A stretch of DNA of 7,807 nucleotides from assembly GCA_013694945.1 (NCBI GenBank), contig JACDBM010000217.1, forward strand, positions 1 to 7,807. The letters run 5' to 3'. The DNA comes from Chthoniobacterales bacterium. Its GTDB lineage: Bacteria > Verrucomicrobiota > Verrucomicrobiia > Chthoniobacterales > UBA10450. The notes under the pieces were generated by a model. The model had not been told where the DNA came from, made no database searches, and saw only the letters and a program-made list of their open reading frames with translations. This document shows, in pieces, positions 1 to 6,361 of the stretch. The first letter of the stretch is position 1; each line of letters starts with the position of its first letter. A program made the position numbers and the translations under genes.

Positions 1-1034
1 AAGGCGGACGAGAGGATGACGCCAATCACAACCGCAAGGACGGAGAGCCAGAACAGGTCCGCGTAAGGAAGCGCCAGCGCGAACGGCGCCACGCCCAAAA
101 TGGAAACCCAGATGACTGCCTTGCGACCGATGCGATCGCCGATTGGGCCACCGAGGAAAGTGCCGGCGGCGATGGAGAAGAGAAACAGGAAGAGGTGGAG
201 CTGAGCACTTGCCACCGAGAGACCAAACTTCTCGATCAGAAAGAATGTGTAATAGCTCCCGATGCTGGCGAGATAGAAATATTTCGAAAAGACAAGCAGG
301 ATCAGAACGGCTAACGAGAGCATTAAGCGTCCCCGCGAGAGCGATGAGTGATGGGTCGCCGCCGCATCCGAGGCTTTCTCTTGTCTCCCTCCGGCGCGGG
401 ACAGACTGGTGCGATACCAGCGGCCGACGCCAAAGAGCACGCCAATCCCAAGCAGGGCGAGGAGCGAAAACCATATGATCGCGCCCTGTCCACGCGTAAC
501 GACGATCGCGGCGGCGAGCAGCGGCCCGAGCGAGCTGCCGGCATTGCCTCCGACTTGAAAGAGCGATTGCGCAAAGCCATGCCGTCCGCCAGAGCTGAGA
601 TGAGCAACACGCGAGGCTTCGGGATGGAAAACTGCAGATCCGATCCCAACGAGCGCGACCGCCACGAGAATCAACTCGAGACTTCTGGCTAACGACAGCA
701 AGACCAAGCCGGCCAGAGTGAAACCCATCCCGATCGCGAGTGAGTAGGGCTGCGGACGCCGGTCGGTGTAAAGCCCCACGAACGGTTGAAAAATCGAAGC
801 GGTGAGCTGATTCACGAGCGTGATCAATCCGATGTGCCGGAAGTCGAGGTGAAGCGCATCTTTCAGGATGGGGTAAATCGCCGGGATGAGCGACTGCATG
901 GTGTCGTTCAGAAGGTGCGCCACGCTGAGCGCGGCCAGTATTCCCATCGTGGGTCCGGCGAAATGCGGCGTCCGGGCCGAGTCGCCAGTGCAAACTGGTG
1001 GCCCACTCGCGGGGGCTTCAAGCTCGTTCGGCAC
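1..1034 (-). CDS. fsr: Fsr-like MFS transporter (fosmidomycin resistance family), C-terminus cut by window edge
   Basis: Inner-membrane major facilitator superfamily efflux protein of the Fsr type; the E. coli member confers fosmidomycin resistance, but the substrate here is unknown. The minus strand is open from the left edge to about base 1157. It reads the family's N-terminal block (ILAALSVAHLLNDTMQSLIP), the FHPEASR segment with GGRHG following (F136 to E139 region), and FSKYFYLASIGSYYTFFL followed by GGPIGDRIGRK. All of these line up, from memory, with E. coli Fsr (about 406 residues). About 344 residues are visible, so roughly 60-70 C-terminal residues are missing. The start is uncertain. 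GTG at 1034 gives a leader of about 29 residues before the first helix, like E. coli Fsr. ATG 947 would begin at the helix itself, and ATG 1157 would overlap the divergent mutase gene. None has a convincing Shine-Dalgarno. Family assignment is strong; the start is moderate. Confidence 0.88.
   Translation of the reverse strand, partial: MPNELEAPASGPPVCTGDSARTPHFAGPTMGILAALSVAHLLNDTMQSLIPAIYPILKDALHLDFRHIGLITLVNQLTASIFQPFVGLYTDRRPQPYSLAIGMGFTLAGLVLLSLARSLELILVAVALVGIGSAVFHPEASRVAHLSSGGRHGFAQSLFQVGGNAGSSLGPLLAAAIVVTRGQGAIIWFSLLALLGIGVLFGVGRWYRTSLSRAGGRQEKASDAAATHHSSLSRGRLMLSLAVLILLVFSKYFYLASIGSYYTFFLIEKFGLSVASAQLHLFLFLFSIAAGTFLGGPIGDRIGRKAVIWVSILGVAPFALALPYADLFWLSVLAVVIGVILSSA
983..1000. other. 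Small hairpin near the 5' end of the fsr-like gene
   Basis: Seven base pairs (one G-T) with a GCAA loop: 983-989 pairs with 994-1000. An outer CGAGT (978-982) can also pair with ACTCG (1004-1008). It lies in codons for the Pro/Ala-rich leader if GTG 1034 is the start, or in the 5' untranslated region if ATG 947 is the start. It may be chance in GC-rich DNA, a palindromic element or a leader structure. Confidence 0.3.
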
Positions 1035-1127
1035 GCGGAGAGCTTGGACTGGGCGCGTTTGCGCGTCGCGCTGTTTTTGCGGAGGAAGCGGCTTGCAAAG
1101 GCGAGTCCTGCCGGAAGGTTGCGAACG
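1035..1127. promoter_or_regulatory. Divergent intergenic region between fsr-like and phospho-sugar mutase genes
   Basis: This gap of about 93 bp lies between head-to-head genes, so promoters for both directions must be here or in the flanking 5' coding sequence. I found no convincing -35/-10 pair and no clear operator palindrome. The region's role is inferred only from gene orientation. Confidence 0.35.
1113..1118 (+). promoter_or_regulatory. Probable ribosome binding site of the phospho-sugar mutase
   Basis: GGAAGG lies nine bases upstream of ATG 1128, an acceptable though imperfect Shine-Dalgarno match. It favours 1128 over the far-upstream in-frame start at 786, which would place more than 240 bp of the gene antisense to the fsr-like gene, and over ATG 1200, which would cut a plausible N-terminal helix. 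Confidence 0.45.
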
Positions 1128-3134
1128 ATGTTCAAAGGAAGCGAAATAATCGCGCATGCGGTCGCAAATGGCCGATTGCTGGAATCCGCGGCGGCCAATA
1201 TGGGCGCACTTTTGGAGGGCGCGACCTCAGAGCTTTACCCGCAGGTGGTCGCGGAGCTGGCGAAAGCGGAAGCGTGGGAGGAGCTGAACGATCGCTTCTA
1301 CAAGACGCTGGCCTTCGGCACAGGCGGATTACGCGGGCGCACCGTGGGCAAGGTGCTCACGGAAGCGGAGCGAGGTGGAGCAGGCGAGGGTGCGCCCCCG
1401 GAGTTCCCATGCGTCGGGACGAATGCGATGAACTTCTACAACATCGGCCGCGCGACGCGTGGTCTGGTCGCTTATCTGCACGACTGGTTCAAGGCCGAGA
1501 GGATTTCGGGCAAACCGAAGATCGTCATTGCGCACGACCCACGTTTCTTTTCGAAGGAGTTCAATGCTCTCACCGCCAACGTGGCGGCAGAGAATGGCTG
1601 CGATGTCTGCATTTTCGACGGTCCGCGCTCGACTCCGGAACTCTCGTTCGCGGTGCGTCATCTGCGCGCCGACGCGGGGATTGTGATCACGGCCAGCCAT
1701 AATCCGCCGCATGACAACGGCTATAAGGTTTACTTCCACGATGGCGCGCAGGTAGTCGAGCCGCACGCGAGCGGGATCATCGCGCAAGTCAATGCGATCA
1801 CGACCGAAACATACGAGGTGAGCGAAGCCCCGGGCACAGTCGTCACCCTCGGACGCGAAATCGACGAGGCTTATATGGAGCGGCTCGAGACTCTCGTGCT
1901 CGATCGCGAGCTGGTTCGCTCCGCGAAAGATTTGAAGATTGTCTTTACGCCGATTCACGGCACGGGCGGCGTGATCATTAAGCCGATGCTGGAGCGCCTC
2001 GGTTTCAACTTCATCACTGTCCCGGAGCAGGACCAATTTGATGGCCGTTTCCCGACGGTCACATCGCCCAATCCTGAAAACGCGGAGGCGTTGCAACTCG
2101 CAGTGAAGCTAGCGCTGAAAGAGAACGCCGACCTTGTGACTGCGACCGATCCTGATGCCGATCGCATGGGCGTCGCAGTCCGCACCGCGGCCGGCGAGAT
2201 GAAGCTGCTCACGGGAAATCAGATCGGCTCGCTTCTGGCGTATTACCGGACAAAGACACTTTTCGAGCAGGGTGTCCTGAACACAGAAAACGCGTCGCGC
2301 GGGGTGATCATCAAAACGTTCGTCACGACCGATCTACAGAAAGCGATTGCAGAGCATTACGGCCTGCGGTGCGTGGAGACGCTGACGGGCTTTAAATACA
2401 TCGGGGCGAAGCTCGGAAAATATGAGCAGGCGCTGAGCGAAGTATTGAGGGCAGGGGGCAACGGCGCGTACCAGGAGCTGTCCGAAGATGAGACGCGGCG
2501 GCTGCAATTGCAGCATTCCTCCTTCTACATTTTTGGAGGCGAGGAGAGCTATGGCTATAGCGGCGCGGACTTCGTCCGAGACAAGGATGGGAACGGCGCC
2601 ACGATCATGTTTTGCGAGGTGGCCGCCTACGCGAAATCTCGCGGGCTAACGCTCGATGGGCTTCTCGATGATGTCTTTGCGATGTTTGGCTACTTTGAGG
2701 AAAAAAATGGCGCCATGACGTTCGAGGGTGCGGAAGGGGCGGCGAAGATCAAACGGCTTCTCGATTCGTATGTGGAAGCGCCGCCGCTCGAGATGCTCGG
2801 ATCAAAGGTCGCAGCGGTGAAGAACTTCGAAAAGGAGAGCGTCCGGGACGTCGAGGGCGATCTGATCCCGAAGGAAAAGATGTTTATCTTCGAGCTGGAA
2901 GATCGTACCCGGATTGCTGTGCGGGGCTCCGGCACGGAGCCAAAGATTAAATACTATCTCTTCGCTCAAAGGCGGTCGACGAGCGGGAGGTTATCCGGCG
3001 AAGAGCTTCGGGAGGCCAAGGTCTCCGTGGGTGAACACCTCGATCGACTCTGGAATTGGCTCCAACAGGATGCGGCGGTGCGCTTGCACCAAGCCCCTCT
3101 GGACAGCGGGCGATTCCCTGCGCAGAGTTCATAA
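1128..3134 (+). CDS. Phospho-sugar mutase (phosphoglucomutase/phosphomannomutase, alpha-D-phosphohexomutase family)
   Basis: Cytoplasmic enzyme that moves phosphate between C1 and C6 of a hexose phosphate (for example glucose-1-P and glucose-6-P), feeding glycogen, cell-wall and nucleotide-sugar synthesis. All four signature loops are visible in its 668 residues. TASHNPP carries catalytic phosphoserine S190. DPDADR (341-346) binds Mg. GGEESYGY (470-477) recognises the sugar. RGSGTEP (599-605) holds the phosphate. TGGLRG (65-70) near the N-terminus is the usual domain I entry. The protein resembles the long PgcA/PGM2-type mutases (about 580-620 residues) more than short GlmM/AlgC forms, and it has a slightly extended C-terminal tail. 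The open frame extends back to 786, but that stretch is antisense to the fsr-like gene and lacks family similarity. Glucose versus mannose specificity cannot be read from sequence. First gene of the plus-strand cluster. Confidence 0.93.
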   Translation: MFKGSEIIAHAVANGRLLESAAANMGALLEGATSELYPQVVAELAKAEAWEELNDRFYKTLAFGTGGLRGRTVGKVLTEAERGGAGEGAPPEFPCVGTNAMNFYNIGRATRGLVAYLHDWFKAERISGKPKIVIAHDPRFFSKEFNALTANVAAENGCDVCIFDGPRSTPELSFAVRHLRADAGIVITASHNPPHDNGYKVYFHDGAQVVEPHASGIIAQVNAITTETYEVSEAPGTVVTLGREIDEAYMERLETLVLDRELVRSAKDLKIVFTPIHGTGGVIIKPMLERLGFNFITVPEQDQFDGRFPTVTSPNPENAEALQLAVKLALKENADLVTATDPDADRMGVAVRTAAGEMKLLTGNQIGSLLAYYRTKTLFEQGVLNTENASRGVIIKTFVTTDLQKAIAEHYGLRCVETLTGFKYIGAKLGKYEQALSEVLRAGGNGAYQELSEDETRRLQLQHSSFYIFGGEESYGYSGADFVRDKDGNGATIMFCEVAAYAKSRGLTLDGLLDDVFAMFGYFEEKNGAMTFEGAEGAAKIKRLLDSYVEAPPLEMLGSKVAAVKNFEKESVRDVEGDLIPKEKMFIFELEDRTRIAVRGSGTEPKIKYYLFAQRRSTSGRLSGEELREAKVSVGEHLDRLWNWLQQDAAVRLHQAPLDSGRFPAQSS

Positions 3135-3137
3135 GGA

Positions 3138-3452
3138 ATGGGACGGGACATCAAGCTCAGCGGCAGCGAAATCAGGGTCCTGAAAAGCATCGGCATGAGT
3201 GGCACTCCGACTGATGGCAAGTCCCTGTTCGATCAAATTGAAGACGTGGAGAAAGTAGAATTCCTCGAGACCTTGAACGACTTGATCGCGATGGAGTACG
3301 TCGTGGCAGACAGGCTCAGCGTCCGGTCGATCGAAGAGGCGGAACGAGCGTCTTTTCGTATTTCGCCCGAGCACGAGCGCGATCTGCGCGACGCGATGAA
3401 TCCCGCGAAAAAGCGCGACGAAGAGCGCGCTCGGCGCGAACGACGCGGCTAA
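3138..3452 (+). CDS. Hypothetical small charged protein (104 aa)
   Basis: Not a family I recognise. The start codon lies three bases after the mutase stop (TAAGGAATG), and the stop lies nine bases before the lnt GTG, so it is probably cotranscribed and translationally coupled to both. The sequence looks like a real soluble protein. Alternating hydrophobic and charged helices cover about residues 5-60 (KLSGSEIRVLKSIG, then a segment ending LNDLIAMEYVV). A short strand-like FRIS segment follows near 73-76, then a lysine/arginine/glutamate-rich tail. No signal peptide, membrane helix or metal motif is visible. The helix-helix-strand order is loosely like a winged-helix fold, but I would not call it DNA-binding. 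An alternative in-frame start is ATG 3195. The gene is supported by tight packing and the lack of a competing frame. Confidence 0.65.
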   Translation: MGRDIKLSGSEIRVLKSIGMSGTPTDGKSLFDQIEDVEKVEFLETLNDLIAMEYVVADRLSVRSIEEAERASFRISPEHERDLRDAMNPAKKRDEERARRERRG

Positions 3453-3461
3453 TCGTCACTC

Positions 3462-5204
3462 GTGGACTGGGCGAAAAGAGCGCTCCGGTGTTGGCCGTGG
3501 CTCGCAGCGATCTCCAGCGGAGTGCTTTACCGGGCCTGTTTTGCGCCGTTCGACCAGGCGTGGCTTTGCTGGGTCGCGCTGACGCCACTGCTGGCGGCGG
3601 TCTGGTTTTCCGGCCAAAGCTCGAAGCGCCGTTGGCGCCGCGACCTGCTCCTCGGCTACGTCGCGGGACTGGCGTTCTTTTGGAGTGTCTTTTCGTGGCT
3701 CACGACCGTGACCGTGCCGGGTTGGATTTTGGTCGGCCTTTATATGGCGATCTACATCGCTATCTGGAGCTGGCTGGCCGGGCGGCTTCGACCGAGCGGA
3801 ATACTTGCGGTGAAAGAGAAGCCACTCACCGGCCTGGACGCGGTGACCCAACGTCTCGCGCAAAAGCGCGCCGGGGCTCTGGCCGCTCGAAGCGGCGACA
3901 CTCTTGTCGCCGCGCCCCTGGCAACAGGAGTGTCCCCCCTCCAAAACTCCCCATGGCTCAATTCCTGGCGCAACCTGTTCCTCGCTTTCCTGCTCGCCAG
4001 CGCCTGGGTCGCAGTCGAAACCGTGCGCAGCGTTCTTTTCTCGGGCTGGGGCTGGAACACGCTCGGGAGCGCGCTGCACGCCCAATGGGCGATGATTCAA
4101 ATCGTCGATACCACGGGTGTGCCTGGTCTTTCGTTTCTCACCGCGTTCACCAACGTGATCCTTGTGGCGACTGTCCGCCGCTTCATTCTCGAGACGCAGA
4201 TTAAAAGGGTGCGGCCGCACTTCGACCTCACGCTCACGATGGCGACACTCGTGGGTGTGATGGGCTACGGACTGCGCGCCGTTCAAATGCCGCAGGCCTC
4301 CACCCTTGTCCGCGTGGCGGCGGTCCAGTCGAACATTCCCCGCGAGCAAAAATTCAGCGAGGAATTCGCGCAGGCCACGTTCGATAAGTTTACCCGGCTC
4401 AGTCAGCTCGCGTTGCAATCGCACCCCGATCTGTTGCTCTGGCCGGAGAGCTCGATGCCTCACGTGGTCCTGCCCGGCACGGAGAGCTACGACTTCGTGA
4501 TGAGGTTCTCTTCCGATATCAAAACGGATCTGGTGCTTGGCGTAATCGACGAGGACGGCAAAGACGCTTACAACGCGGCGCTGCTTGTCTCCGGCCCCGA
4601 TCAGCAGGTGCAGCTCTATCGCAAACTCCACCTCGTGCCCTTCGGAGAATACGTGCCGGGACGCCACACTATCCCCGGCATTTCCCAAATTGTCGGCGAT
4701 CAGGTACCGGAAGATTTCGGTTTCGGAAAGGAGTTCACCGTCTTCCAGACTTCCCGGCCGGATGTGCGTCTCGCGCCGCTGATTTGCTTTGAAGATACGA
4801 TTGGTGAATTGACCCGCCAGTTCGTCATTCGCGGCGCCAATCTGCTCACCAACGTCACGAACGATGGCTGGTTCCTCCGTTCCGCCGGTTCTCAGCAACA
4901 TCTCGCAAACGCCGTCTTCCGTTGCGTAGAGAACCGCCTGCCCATGGTTCGCGCCGCCAACACTGGTGTCACCTGTTTCATCAACGAATTCGGTCGCATC
5001 ACTCAGGTCTTGCTGGACGCGACCGGCACCCAGTTTACCGAAGGCGTCCTGACCGGTGAAGTCGCCGTGCCGGCTGATCCGCGCCCGACCTTTTACGTGC
5101 GCCATGGGGAGCTGTTCGCCCACGTTTGCACGGGAATTGCCGCGCTGACTCTCCTCGCTCTCGTGCCACGACTCGTTAGGCGTCGATCGCGTGCCGCAAC
5201 ATAG
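3462..5204 (+). CDS. lnt: Apolipoprotein N-acyltransferase
   Basis: Inner-membrane enzyme that adds the third acyl chain to the N-terminal cysteine of lipoproteins, the last step before Lol sorting. The N-terminal half has several membrane helices (roughly 10-100 and 170-270). The C-terminal half is the periplasmic nitrilase-like domain with the expected catalytic triad: E329 in LLLWPESSMP, K388 in KLHLVPFGEY and C442 in PLICFED. The E-to-K and K-to-C spacings are close to those of E. coli Lnt (E267, K335, C387). A last helix sits near 560-575. The start is GTG 3462, chosen for its position just after the previous stop; there is no strong Shine-Dalgarno. At 580 residues it exceeds the E. coli protein (512). 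Most of the excess is an Ala/Pro-rich loop of about 50 residues (about 112-165) between the third and fourth helices, which contains a palindromic sequence. Confidence 0.95.
   Translation: MDWAKRALRCWPWLAAISSGVLYRACFAPFDQAWLCWVALTPLLAAVWFSGQSSKRRWRRDLLLGYVAGLAFFWSVFSWLTTVTVPGWILVGLYMAIYIAIWSWLAGRLRPSGILAVKEKPLTGLDAVTQRLAQKRAGALAARSGDTLVAAPLATGVSPLQNSPWLNSWRNLFLAFLLASAWVAVETVRSVLFSGWGWNTLGSALHAQWAMIQIVDTTGVPGLSFLTAFTNVILVATVRRFILETQIKRVRPHFDLTLTMATLVGVMGYGLRAVQMPQASTLVRVAAVQSNIPREQKFSEEFAQATFDKFTRLSQLALQSHPDLLLWPESSMPHVVLPGTESYDFVMRFSSDIKTDLVLGVIDEDGKDAYNAALLVSGPDQQVQLYRKLHLVPFGEYVPGRHTIPGISQIVGDQVPEDFGFGKEFTVFQTSRPDVRLAPLICFEDTIGELTRQFVIRGANLLTNVTNDGWFLRSAGSQQHLANAVFRCVENRLPMVRAANTGVTCFINEFGRITQVLLDATGTQFTEGVLTGEVAVPADPRPTFYVRHGELFAHVCTGIAALTLLALVPRLVRRRSRAAT
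3892..3934. repeat. Palindromic element inside lnt, in-frame, with two alternative hairpins
   Basis: GCGGCGACA (3892-3900) pairs perfectly with TGTCGCCGC (3905-3913) around a CTCT loop. Alternatively 3897-3907 pairs with 3924-3934 (11 bp, one G-T), which is incompatible with the first hairpin. It codes for residues 144-158 (SGDTLVAAPLATGVS) within a loop missing from E. coli Lnt. Its position suggests a small palindromic insertion tolerated in an exposed cytoplasmic loop. Copies elsewhere in the genome cannot be checked here, apart from the structurally similar element near 6270. Confidence 0.5.
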
Positions 5205-5283
5205 CGGAGCGAACACGTGTTTGCGCGGCCACGTGCTTTTCTGTCGCCAGACAATGTTCGCCGAGCAATCGTGCTTCGCCGCC
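5205..5283. promoter_or_regulatory. Gap between lnt and ABC ATPase gene, with two CACGTG sites
   Basis: A 79-bp spacer. It contains a perfect 10-bp palindrome AACACGTGTT (5212-5221) and a second CACGTG (5230-5235). There is no U-tract terminator and no clear -35/-10 pair. The palindromes could be an operator for the exporter genes, but nothing else supports this. If the ATPase starts further upstream (GTG 5191 or ATG 5254), part of the gap would be coding. Confidence 0.25.
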
Positions 5284-6213
5284 ATGAGAAGCGACTTTGC
5301 TATTTACGTTCGCGGCTTGCAGAAGTCATACGAGACCTTCGAAGCCCTGAAGGGAATTGATTTCGAAGTTCATCTCGGAGAAGTGTTCGCACTCCTCGGA
5401 CCGAATGGCGCCGGGAAGACAACTACCGTCGAGATCCTGGAAGGATTGCGGACGCGAAGCGGTGGCGACGTGAAGGTCCTCGGCTTTGATCCGGAGCTGC
5501 AAAAACAGAAGCTGAAAGACCGCATTGGGGTCTGCTTACAAGCAACGAATTTGCCGGACAAGATCACGGTCCAGGAAGCGATAAACCTCTTCGCCGCTTT
5601 CTACACCCGCACCACAGACGGCGAAACGCTGCTGAAACGCCTCCAGCTTTGGGACAAAAAAGACGTCGCTTACGTAACCCTTTCCGGTGGACAGAAACAG
5701 CGGCTCGCGCTCGCTCTCGCCCTGATCAACGATCCGCAAATGCTCTTCCTCGACGAACCGACGACCGGACTCGATCCCCAGGTCCGGCTGGAAATTCGCG
5801 ATTTGATCGAAGAGCTGCGGGCCGAGAAGCGCACGATCATCATGACGACGCACTACATCGAAGAGGCGGAACGTCTTTGCGATCGCGTCGCGATTATCGA
5901 TGCCGGCGAGATCATCGCGATCGGTCCGCCGCGTGAACTACAGGAGAAGAGCGCGAGTCAATCCGGCATTGAAGCGACCTTGAGCCGTCCCGCGCCGGAC
6001 GGAGACTTGCCTGTGTGGCCGGAGGCCCTTCGCAGCACGTTAAGTAAAGATCGGAGACATCTTAACATCAGCTCGAAACGGCCCGCGCGGACGCTGGTCG
6101 AGATGGTGAAATGGATCGACAGCCAGGGAATCGAGCTGGAGGACGTGCATCTAAAACGCCCCACGCTCGAAGACGTTTTTATCGAGTTGACTGGCAAAAA
6201 GCTCCGGGACTAA
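5284..6213 (+). CDS. ABC-2-type exporter, ATP-binding protein
   Basis: Cytoplasmic ATPase subunit of an ABC-2-type exporter, in the CcmA/DrrA style (COG1131). The nucleotide-binding domain is complete over about residues 5-225: Walker A GPNGAGKTTT (39-48), Q-loop Q86, signature LSGGQ (133-137), Walker B MLFLDEP (153-159, D157 and catalytic E158), D-loop, and switch H190. The C-terminal part (about 225-309) ends in PTLEDVFIELTGKKLRD, typical of drug, polysaccharide or heme exporter ATPases of this group. ATG 5284 was chosen because MRSDFAIYVRGL is the usual family N-terminus. The in-frame GTG 5191 (overlapping lnt by 14 bp) and ATG 5254 add an atypical Cys-rich leader. No start has a clear Shine-Dalgarno. 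The downstream frame encodes the matching permease, so the two very likely form one transporter. Substrate unknown. Confidence 0.93.
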   Translation: MRSDFAIYVRGLQKSYETFEALKGIDFEVHLGEVFALLGPNGAGKTTTVEILEGLRTRSGGDVKVLGFDPELQKQKLKDRIGVCLQATNLPDKITVQEAINLFAAFYTRTTDGETLLKRLQLWDKKDVAYVTLSGGQKQRLALALALINDPQMLFLDEPTTGLDPQVRLEIRDLIEELRAEKRTIIMTTHYIEEAERLCDRVAIIDAGEIIAIGPPRELQEKSASQSGIEATLSRPAPDGDLPVWPEALRSTLSKDRRHLNISSKRPARTLVEMVKWIDSQGIELEDVHLKRPTLEDVFIELTGKKLRD

Positions 6214-6361
6214 CGAGTCGTGGTCATTTCGAGTGACAGCAGACATGGGCCTGCCCGCGATCATTGTAGCGACGGCGCTCTCTCGCCGTCGAGCGCGTCC
6301 CACTACCAACGTTTTGTCACCTTGCTAGAAGCGACTGCTCGGTAGCTTGCCTAACAGCAGC
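6214..6361. other. 148-bp spacer between ATPase and permease genes
   Basis: Unusually long for an ATPase/permease pair, which normally abut or overlap. It holds the palindrome at 6270-6296 and no open frame worth calling. I see no promoter I would defend and no good Shine-Dalgarno before ATG 6362. The hairpin lacks a T-run, so it is not an obvious intrinsic terminator, though it might attenuate or stabilise the transcript. Confidence 0.4.
6270..6296. repeat. Intergenic palindromic element with two alternative hairpins
   Basis: CGACGGCG (6270-6277) pairs with CGCCGTCG (6284-6291) around a CTCTCT loop. Alternatively GCGCTC (6275-6280) pairs with GAGCGC (6291-6296), which disrupts the first hairpin. 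The arrangement, including the CTCT loop complementary to a downstream segment, is the same as in the palindrome inside lnt, although the sequences differ. Probably a dispersed GC-rich palindromic repeat. Confidence 0.45.

Noticed and set aside
143..692. Overlapping plus-strand frames within bases 143-692
   Set aside because: They are antisense to the well-supported transporter frame, and their translations are Arg-rich and without domains.
786..1127. Upstream in-frame extension of the phospho-sugar mutase
   Set aside because: It lies antisense to the fsr-like gene, has no family similarity, and ATG 1128 has a Shine-Dalgarno-like site and the expected N-terminus.
2400..2520. Possible insertion in the mutase before the GGEES loop
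   Set aside because: The Glu/Arg-rich segment before FYIFGGEESYGY is, as I recall, normal in long PgcA/PGM2-type mutases, so it is not an anomaly.
5191..5283. N-terminal extension of the ABC ATPase from GTG 5191
   Set aside because: The added 31 residues are Cys-rich and unlike the family. ATG 5284 gives the usual short lead into the first strand. Not fully excluded, because no start has a good ribosome binding site.
3456..5285. Very long open frame (609 codons) on the minus strand opposite lnt
   Set aside because: It is antisense to lnt, whose catalytic triad and membrane helices are unmistakable. Its translation is polar, His/Arg/Glu-rich with no recognisable domain, typical of a GC-rich shadow frame.
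6270..6291. Intrinsic terminator after the ATPase gene
   Set aside because: The hairpin has no following T-run, and the next gene encodes the partner permease, so termination there is not supported.
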